64,000 bases of DNA from Anarhynchus alexandrinus (Eukaryota > Chordata > Aves > Charadriiformes > Charadriidae): contig VUYV01000154.1 in NCBI GenBank assembly GCA_008711295.1, positions 2,173,319 to 2,237,318 of the forward strand. The letters run 5' to 3'. Positions 53,440 through 64,000 of this stretch are shown here, in pieces (positions within the stretch are counted from its first letter, which is position 1; each line of letters begins with the position of its first letter). The notes under the pieces are model-generated. The model had not been told where the DNA came from, did not search any database, and worked only from the letters and a program-made list of their open reading frames with translations. The position numbers were made by a program, and so were the translations under genes.

Positions 53440-53760
53440 CAAACATAAGAACATGAGCACCATTTTATTGGGTCATACCAAAGATTCATCCGTTCCAGGA
53501 TTGCTCCTCAGATGACAAAGGCTTTTGTCTTAAATCCACCACCTGCTAAGTCCATTAGGTTCCCCATTTCTCATCTATGGTATGAAATAATTTCCCTTTT
53601 CCATGTTCCATCCTTTTCAGGATTTTGTAGAGCACTATCATATCTCTTCTGTTATCTCTCTTTGTAAATTTGATCTCTCTTTTCGTGGAGGAGTTCTTTG
53701 GTCCTGTTTGTTTTTCTTCTCTACCGTTTCCCAAGTTTGACTATACTTTTGGCCGAAGTG
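53440..53760 (-). mobile_element. Ancient CR1 LINE fragment, antisense
   Basis: The + strand opens with CATAAGAACATGAGCACCAT, GGGTCATACCAAAGATTCAT and CCGTTCCAGGAT. It continues with TTAAATCCACCACCTGCTAA, TTCATCTATGGT-like remnants and GATTTTGTAGAGCACTATCA, ending in TATCTCTTCTGTTATCTCTC. This is the reverse complement of the amniote CR1 3' region, with some internal sequence missing between the first and second blocks. The last ~100 bases align less well. Its 3' end faces the 3' end of the sense copy about 100 bases upstream. Confidence 0.75.
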
Positions 53761-56700
53761 TCTTCAGGACTCTTCCATAAAGGTCATGATGGTGGGATTT
53801 GTCCGAATGAACACAGAAATGGACATTTCTGTTTCTCACACCCTGAAGTGTGCCTTTAGCAGCATCACACCCTAGAAATGCCTCCTTCCTTGTGTTGGCT
53901 GAAAGAGATGAGGGTGGTAGCTCACATGCAGGCACTTGTTCTGTAGAGTTGCAAGATTGGGTGAGACGAACTTTGTCAAAATGTTGAAGGTGTGAGTGTA
54001 CCATGGACATTTAGGGGGACAAATTATGTTTTCCTTTGCACTCAGTTTTGTCCCAAACCTTCTGCTTGCTTTTGCATGGCCACAGAGCATTTCAGCAAAC
54101 TATCCTTGATAACTCCAACATTTATGTCCCGATTTTTATAGACACTGTATATCCTAAAATTGTGCACGTACCATAGAAAGGGGTTTTCCTTGTATTTACT
54201 TTAGTTACTTGCTGATTTCCTGAGAAATACTTCATTACAAGCAACTAGAATTTTGTGGTTTTCATTATCAATTCTCTGCAAGTTTCTTCACGCTTGCTCA
54301 AAAGTTGAAAAGCACATTAATGACTTTTTAAATGTATATATGGTTGTAGCAGTTTGATAAAACAAGACACCTATATCATTTACAGTTAAGTTGGTCTGTT
54401 TGGTTTTAATATTTAGGTCCTGATGTGTTAATTCTACCCACTGTTTGGACAAATTGATTTTTGCAACAACATGTCTTGACCAGTTGGCTGCGTTTCTTTT
54501 TCTGGTTCAAAATAAATTTTCCCTGGTTGTGTTTGTCCAGGACAGAGGGACAACTCAAAGTGTGTAGGTATTGTATATCCTATAGAAAAGCTAAAAAAAA
54601 AAAAAAAAGTAGAATTTGTGTGAGATACAGGTTATACAAGGACCTTCAGAGTTCTTCCTGCATTGAGACAAGTATCACCCAATGTTATCTCAACGTCAGC
54701 TCTTTCCACAATGACGTCTGCCTGCAAACTTTCTTCTAAGAAAGTATGTGGAAATCAGACTCAGAAAAAGGAATATACACACAAAAGCAAATTTCTATTA
54801 AGCTTTATTCACAGAAAAGCTGGGCTGTTTAATCTCCTGCTGAGAGTGACTTTACTATACTTTTTTGTGGTCCTTTTTGATATTTAGGACAATTCTTAGT
54901 GCTGCATTCATCTTATATTTCAGAATTGTTTACTATACATTGCGTAATTTACAGTATCCATTTTCAGTTACATCGGTTCTCATTATTTTTAGGTCTGTTC
55001 TTCCTAGTCAATGCTGGCAGGACATTGAGGTTGGTTTCCATTGGAAAACATGTCAAAAGGAAAACAAACCCGACCTATTAGTGCTGAAACATGACCTACT
55101 TTTAAATTGCTGTCAGGTGAGGAATCTCCTCCAGATTTTAACTATCCACTTATTTTATGGAGAGCTGGAGGAATATGACAGCAGTTAGGAAATACATTGT
55201 TCCAGCCCTCGGACACTGGAAAACATATTTTGTGTGGTGGTTTGTCTACAGACCTCTACTCTTCTGTTTTCTAGAAGCAAAGTGAGAAAGGTTCAGGCAA
55301 CAAAATCATATATGTATACACAATGAGCAAGAGTGATTGTGCATGGGCTGATTTACTGACGTCTCACATAAGGAAATGGATAAATCGGGGAGTAATTGCT
55401 TTTTTAAAATTCTTGAGTTATTTTGAGTTATTTAATGCAGACTTTGCATACTTTAATGACATTTTCCAAAATGCTGGGTTTTTTTCCTCAGTGAAACCTG
55501 TGGTGAATCCATTGTATGTACGGATTCACATGTGGTGACATCAAACTGTTGACTGACACGTCGGGCACAGGTGAAAGTCACCATTGCTGAGATTCAGCTT
55601 TGCCTTTTCATTTAATGCAAAGCCATTAAAAAAACCCAGGCTGAATAGCCAATATATATGTCCATAGGACTTTTTTTAAAATGGCAAGGAGCACTTGAGT
55701 GTGATCAAGCTGCTAATACAAGATGATTCCTGTGGAGGTGCCAATCAAACTATAAGAGCTCAGAAGAGTAGAAAAAAGATGTGCTCATGGTGTTTGTAGA
55801 CCTCAGCAGAGTGCTAGAGATGTGAAATTTTGCCACAATATTCCTTAGGATTTGATTGCATGGCGGGGTTATCAGCACAGGCTGCTTTACTACAGATACG
55901 TGCCTCATGAATAGTGATAGCAGCGCTGGGGGAGTGTTGCTGTAGCGGGCAGGTCCTAGGTCTCCTCCACGCACCGCTGCCTGGGGGGACAAGCATAGAT
56001 GGAGGCAAGTGGGCTGCTGGCATTTGAAAGGCTGTCGTAAGCTGTCAGTCAGTAAGGTTTAGTCATCAGAGACTTAAAAACCTGAGGTCCTTTGTCATTT
56101 GGTTGCTACTAGTGCTGTCACACTTTTTACCGCTGATGGAACCAGGGGAAATTTTGACTACAATGTTGAATATTTGAATATGGAATAAAATTTTGAATAA
56201 AACAAGACAGCGTCGACCTCGAAAAATCATGGACCTCAAAAGAGCTCTGCACTAGGGATTCTGTGAAGGAAAATGTTGTCTCCAAAGATTTTAACTGCCA
56301 AACTACATTATATCCCTGAGCTGAGCTTTCCAGAGACTTAACGGTCTTGTCCCAGTGGAAAGAGAAGTCTGTTCTCCAAAGCGCAACCTCACTACAGCTG
56401 CTCACCAAATGTAATATGAAACTTTTAATGCAGGGGAAAAAAATATTTTAGTTTGCTCAGTTTGGTTCTAAGAGATGATCACATCATTTTTGCCCAAATA
56501 TTTCCAAAACAACCCCTCATGGTGGGGGGTAGTCCTCTGCTGCAGCCACCATTGCAGGGGTGATGAAGGGCTGAGGAACCATCAGCCCTCCAGAATTAAG
56601 CCCACAGCAATGTTGCTTTGAACACTGTCAAAGGAGAGGGTGCTAACACCCATCCACCCCTCTCTACCACATGCACACACCTGTATTCTGGAAAAAATAA

Positions 56701-56999
56701 GCCATAATTAATCCCATGTCCTTTCTTTGGTGGCCTTGGAGCATATATTTATGTTACCATCATATTTTAAGGCGAGTGATTTAAAGCTACAATAACAAGG
56801 AAAGTCCTTGCCTTGTTCAGGCTGAATATTTTATGATGTGCTGCAAATGAGAAAGCCGGCGCAGTGTTCTGAGATGTATACTGAATGAGGCAACTCTCTG
56901 CAGAACATACAGCATTTCTGTAGCAATATCTGCCCCTGCCTGATTAACACCTTACATTATTGGCACAGGGAGAATTTTAATCACATACTTATATTTGCA
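53761..56999 (+). other. Intron 3 segment without recognised genes
   Basis: AT-rich intronic sequence. The only clear structure is the A16 run at 54593-54608. No gene was recognised. Confidence 0.75.
54593..54608. repeat. Poly-A run (16 bases)
   Basis: A homopolymer after TATAGAAAAGCT. No retroposed copy is recognised upstream of it. Confidence 0.88.
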
Positions 57000-57060
57000 A
57001 AAGGTCAGACTAAATAATCATAATATTCCTTTCTGAGTCTAAAATCTATTAATCTGTTTA
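57000..57060 (+). mobile_element. Ancient CR1 LINE 3' terminus, sense
   Basis: AAAGGTCAGACTAAATAATC, ATAATATTCCTTTCTGAGTC and TAAAATCTATTAATCTG correspond to the last ~55 bases of amniote CR1 ('ggtcagactagatgatcataatggtcccttctg...aaaatctatgaatctatg'). Similarity upstream of 57000 was too weak to extend the call. Confidence 0.65.
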
Positions 57061-60000
57061 CTCCTTTTCTTTTTATGTGTTACGTCGTTTCAACAATGAG
57101 ACGAAGGCAGCCAATTTCTCTTTCCTTTCGAACAGTGAGCTGGCCAGGTTTGCTCACTGGTTCTCATGCGTTTTCACAATGCAGAGGAAATCTAAAGCCA
57201 AACAGAAAAGCCCTCCATTGAAAACAAAATAAAATTAAAACATGGAAATATTTGTATTAATAAGAATTCCTTCGTTAGAGAAAAGTTATACTCAAAGCCA
57301 GAACTTCTCAGGAATGGTCCCTTCGGTCTTTCTTATCTCACCTCACACTTCCAGCTTCATGCCCTGGGGGCTGAGTTATGTGCTTTTTCTGATTTATATT
57401 GTAGGAAATTGCGAACGTGTAACTTCTGATCAGTGAGCTGCTCACAGTTGTAGGGTAATGCTCGTATTTTACCTATTTTTCATATTGGCCTGGGGGGCCT
57501 CCTGTTCCAAATTTCTGAAATCTCTTTCAGTTAGACATCCCTGGTCTGCAGGTTTAAACAGTGGTAGCGAGTCCCTATGTATGTCTTTGGCTTTCCGTGC
57601 TGGTTCTCCTAACCCGACTTGGTGGTGCTTTGATGACTTGTCCAACGGAGGCTGGGTGATGGCTTGAACTGCAGTGAAGAATCAGGTGAATTTCATGTGC
57701 CTCTGGAGGGAAAAGCCTACTGGCTCTGAATAGCTTTGATGGGATTCTTTGCGTAAATCCACCGTTGATGAGTTCATCAATAAGACTTTTGATAAAAAAC
57801 AATTAAACTGTCAAGCAGTAAACAATCCAGAACAATTCCAGCCTGTACTCCAAATGAGACAGAAAGGAAAAACATCTTTTTTTTTTGCCAAATGGCAAAT
57901 AAGTCAAAGTGATATTTCAAGGGGTGTTATTTTTCAAGCTCCTAAAATGAGCAGAAAGGTTCCTACACTTGATAACAGTGGGGGATGCAGGGGTGAATAA
58001 ATGAGAGGATTTATCTGTACACACAGATGGTACCAGCAGGAGAAAGAAAGGGTAGCATGAATACATTAATATCAATAAATGACTAACATCTTTTTAATTC
58101 CAACATTTATTTGTTCTTTTATTCATTCATTTTTTTACCTGAAGGCTAACATATGTAGGGATGTCCCCTGCCAGGCAGCCCTGCTGCGGTGGTGGTCTGG
58201 CAGGTACCTGGTAGGGTGAGCTGCAACGCATGGGTGCAGGTTGCACACTGCTGGCAAAAACATCAGAAATCCAGAGAGACTGGCTCTTTGTTTATGAGTT
58301 TCGGAGTCTTAAATTACAAGGGAGATTTTGTTTGGTGCTCATCTTTAATCAAAGCGTTTCTTTGAAACTTTGCATGTTCTCTTTTCCTGATGGTACTGCA
58401 AAGGAATCGGTTCCTTCACAAAAAGGTTGGTCGCGTCCTTTCTTCTTCCCTGTGGCAGGGGCTGTTTTCTTTTCGTTTGTCAGTTTGGCTCTTTCCTGAT
58501 GAACTTGATGGTGAAATGGGTTAATGTAAAGTAAAGGTGTAATACTAATGCTGAAATATTTCCTTATCTCTCCCAAGTTATGTCTGTAAATTAGAAATTG
58601 CAAAAATATAGAAACTGTGTAGTGACAAGAACTGACTGACACCAACCATTGAACAGAGCCTTAATAATTATTAGGACACTGTTAGAATGACCTCTCCTTT
58701 GTCTCTAATGAGGATTGTGAGGTTTTTCTGGGTTCTTTTTTACTGTCTTTGCAGGGCATTCAGCCAACAGTGTGCACACACAGCCCAGATAACGGCGTAG
58801 CTCACCCATATACACAAAACCATTGGCATTTTCAAAGTTTTTTTCAAACCAGTCCTAAACTGAGACATTGAGTGTGGCGGCCCAAACCGGAGGTTTGGAT
58901 CTACATTTAAACACCAAATTAGGAAGAAATAAGAGGCAAAATCCCCAAATCCAGCCAGAAGAAAAAAAAAAACAAACCCAAAAGATCAGAAATATAACAA
59001 CGGACACCAATTCTGTTTTTAACATCTGTCTCTATTTCCTTGTCTTCATTAGAGCTGGGCAAACTTTCTATAGCTGACCCCAGACCAGAGGATTATAGGA
59101 TTTTATTGCAAACTCCAGCACCAAGCGAGATCCTTTGGAAGATTTGCATCATTTGCATGATCTCCATAATGAAACACTAGATCCCTAAGGTTTTATCTCA
59201 GGAAACCCTGGAACCAGAGTGCAATCTGTGCCTCCCCATTGGAACGGCAGAGAATGCCTCTTTTTTCATATGGTCAAGCTGTGTCCTACTGCCCCTCTTC
59301 AAACTGGGGTTTGATGGCAATGCATCTTTCGTAGTGGGGTAGGGCTTGTGGAACAGGGCATTGCTGTATGTCCTGGTTGTTTCATGGGGCCAAGTCTGAT
59401 TCTCTCTTTCCTGCAATATGAAAATGGAAATCATGTTTATTCTGGCCTTTCTCGTGTTGATAGTCAATGATATGAGCTAAAGGCATGTAGCCTTAGGGAA
59501 AAGATGTAGTAGAAGTGAAAAGTATTTGTATTTATGGTTGGGTTTGTTGTTTGTTATTTTATTATTATTTTATTTTAAACTAAAGGAAGGGCATTGTTTT
59601 GAAAGTGATTCCCATATTCCTGGAGCCAGGCAGGGCACATGCTGGAGGTGTCCACGTGTGATGTGGAGACCCAGCTTAGCTCCTTCTCCAAGTGCTGGGC
59701 TTTCCCCACACGCCTCGGCAAACCAGGGAGAGTCACTCTTCGGTAGCTGAGCAAGGACCAAGAGATGGAGCCGCACATGCCTTGCAGGCGGTCCCAGCAG
59801 ACATCCACGCAGAAGATGCAGCTGCAGCCGCTTTGCTGATTTTTGCCCAGCTCTGAGACCCTGGGCAGGGCTAATGCCACTCTGGATCACAGCGTGACGC
59901 TCGAGCTGTTCCCAGGGTTAAATGCTTGACTACTGCACTTGGCTAGTCCTCCTTTGACTTTTTCTTTGCAGGGAACCAAGATTGAAATCAGCAGGGCAAA

Positions 60001-61491
60001 AAGGTTCCTTGTGCTGATGTGTGGGACAGTGTGTCCAGCTCCATGAGCCAGTGCCAGCTGCAGGACAGGAGCAGTCCTCTTCCACTAATAAGAAATTCCT
60101 CCTACCCTCTCTTTCTGGTCAGAAAATTTCTGTCTTAAATTTCTTTAAGACAAAGACCTAATTCTGCTCTTTCTGCCTGCAGTTTCAACTCCGCCTGCTG
60201 TGCGCTGCTCAAAATTGCCAAAGAGAGGGCAAAGCTGGTGCTGCCATTAAAAAGTAAAAAAAAAAAAAAAGTATCCCAGCATAATAAAGACTGGAACAAA
60301 CAAATTGCAGCAGCGCTTTGTGAGTGCCCAGGTCTGTTCAGAGCAGGATGCCAAGTCCCTTCTCAGCAGGGTATAGAGGGGGTTGGGATCAAGACCAGCT
60401 TTAGACAAACAAGCAGCATCTCCACCATGAGCTCAGAGCTCAAGTGCTCTCCCCCAGCTGCCCTTGCTGGTTTTCTCCTGGAACAGTATTGATTTCTGCC
60501 AGTCCTTGGGCACCAGACAGGGAGCGGCATTCCCAATGACAGTATGGTTGAGTTAACCCTATTTTGGAGGGAAAAAAACCATATGGACATAAGCTCCATA
60601 TGGAAAGTAGCCATAGCCTTGGGTGCTGAGTTGCAGAGCATCCCTGGGAGGTCAGCCCCAGCCGTGACGCTTGCCCTCAGCAGGGACACACTATAGATGA
60701 GTGCAAACATGTAATGCAAATCCCATGTACCATAACACGGAATCACTGCATGAATGAATAGGAGCATGGGTCCCTCGGCTCTCTGCATGTATCTGGGATG
60801 CAGTTGACACTCTAAATAAGCCAGTGGCTGTGAACTTATCGGCTGCTGCTCCTGAGTCCTTGGATTAAGCTCTGGTTTGCAATGCATCATTTAAGAGGTT
60901 GCAAATATTTTCCGTGTGTTGAAAGCAAATTATAAACAGATTGAGCCTGAGTACAGTAGATCCGCTGGACTAAATTGGACAAAGAAAAGCTTTTGATTAA
61001 AGAATGAGGCTTAAGGGGGCATAGGGAGTGAGCTGGCAGGGAGGGAAGTTTTGTCATTTTAAAGAAAAAATTGTTGTGGAAGTATACTCTCTGCAAACGT
61101 CGAAGGAGAGAGTCCTTGTGCGGGAAAGCATGTGATGTAAATCAGTATCTACTAAAGCAGTCCATCTCTTGAACATAACAAAAGTAACTGTATGAAACTG
61201 CAAAACAGCACGCACCGCATTTTCATGGGGAAATGGGCTGTATTCAGTCATATTAATTACTGCGTGGGCTCAATTTTCAGTGCAGTCAATCCACAGGAAA
61301 CAAAAGGGCTGCAGGGGAAATATAAAAAGACAGTCAGCTAATAGGAGCCAGATTCAATAAAACTGTATCTGCCTTCAGCGAACGGCGAGGCAGGAGTGTG
61401 TCCATTCTCCCTTGGCAAGGCACACGGTGGGTCGGGCAAAGGGTGTAGGGCTGAGAGGGGCCTGGAGCAACATGCAGTGTATGTATACATA
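57061..61491 (+). other. Intron 3 segment without recognised genes
   Basis: Intronic sequence with an A15 run at 60256-60270 and two CCATATGG octamers at 60579-60586 and 60596-60603. A 175-codon antisense open frame at 60363-60890 has no recognisable family features. Confidence 0.72.
60256..60270. repeat. Poly-A run (15 bases)
   Basis: A pure homopolymer preceded by AAAAAGT. No associated retrotransposon was seen. Confidence 0.88.
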
Positions 61492-61492
61492 T

Positions 61493-61635
61493 GTAGTGTG
61501 GTGAGTCGGACTAGGGAAGTGATCGTCCCCCTGTACTCGGCACTGGTGAGGCCTCACCTCGAGTACTGTGTTCAGTTTTGGGCACCTCACTACAAGAAGG
61601 ACATTGAGGTGTTGGAGCGTGTCCAGAGAAGGGCT
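61493..61635 (+). mobile_element. CR1 LINE ORF2 fragment, sense, cut at an N
   Basis: The frame encodes [20 protein letters not shown], then [20 protein letters not shown] and QRRA, a close match to the ORF2 region downstream of the reverse-transcriptase palm (the '[26 protein letters not shown]' block). It stops at the single N at 61636, without the rest of ORF2 or the 3' end that a CR1 insertion normally keeps. The 3' part was either deleted or lost in assembly at the N. Confidence 0.9.
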
Positions 61636-61659
61636 NTATATATACATATATATATATAT
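61636..61659. repeat. TA microsatellite beside an ambiguous base
   Basis: One N is followed by about 23 bases of alternating TA with a single C interruption. The junction with CR1 exactly at the N suggests an unresolved or collapsed join. Confidence 0.85.

Positions 61660-64000
<2,341 letters not shown>

Noticed and set aside
60579..60603. Two CCATATGG octamers as possible CArG (SRF) boxes
   Set aside because: A CArG box needs six A/T bases between CC and GG, and these have four. At most they are CATATG E-boxes, which are frequent by chance.
60363..60890. Antisense open frame of 175 codons
   Set aside because: No start context, motif or family similarity. In 64 kb on six frames, about one open run of this length is expected by chance with ~3/64 stop codons.

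Overview
This is vertebrate nuclear DNA, most likely from a bird. Two short coding exons sit in about 64 kb of intron. The interspersed repeats I recognise are CR1 LINE fragments (some young, ending in the ATTCTATG-type 3' repeat typical of birds, some ancient amniote-type) plus a few tRNA-derived MIR-like relics. Repeat density is low and I saw no L1 or Alu, which fits a bird. A non-avian reptile is not strictly excluded, and the species cannot be named from this window.

The window lies inside one gene on the + strand: CAMK1D (calcium/calmodulin-dependent protein kinase ID, CaMKI-delta). The exon at 20180-20254 encodes beta strands 4-5 and the hinge of the kinase N-lobe. The exon at 63479-63617 encodes helices D and E and ends just after the HRD-x-K part of the catalytic loop. 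By human protein numbering recalled from memory they cover residues about 75-100 and 100-146, so they would be coding exons 3 and 4. The start codon, ATP-binding Lys, DFG motif, activation loop and calmodulin-binding tail lie outside the window.

Layout: 1-20179 is the end of the preceding intron (called intron 2), with a CR1 3' fragment near 3.9 kb, MIR-like relics near 8.2, 9.8 and 16.9 kb, an assembly gap in a poly-T tract at 15271-15280, and a CR1 3' end at 18.6 kb. 20180-20254 is exon 3. 20255-63478 is a 43.2-kb intron 3. It holds an ancient antisense CR1 at 24.6 kb, CpG-rich patches at 32.1, 34.0 and 39.2-39.8 kb, an internally deleted antisense CR1 at 35.5-36.6 kb, MIR-like relics at 45.7 and 48.4 kb, two ancient CR1 copies tail to tail at 53.1-53.8 kb, another ancient CR1 3' end at 57.0 kb, and a CR1 piece cut at a single N beside a TA microsatellite at 61.6 kb. 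63479-63617 is exon 4, and 63618-64000 is the start of the next intron.

I found no second protein-coding gene, structural RNA gene or undescribed system. The other open frames (up to about 197 codons) are either CR1 remnants or within what chance gives in 64 kb. The points most worth following are the CpG-island-like patch with a YY1-type motif deep in intron 3 (a possible internal promoter), the frame-neutral structure of exon 3, and the CR1 rearrangements.
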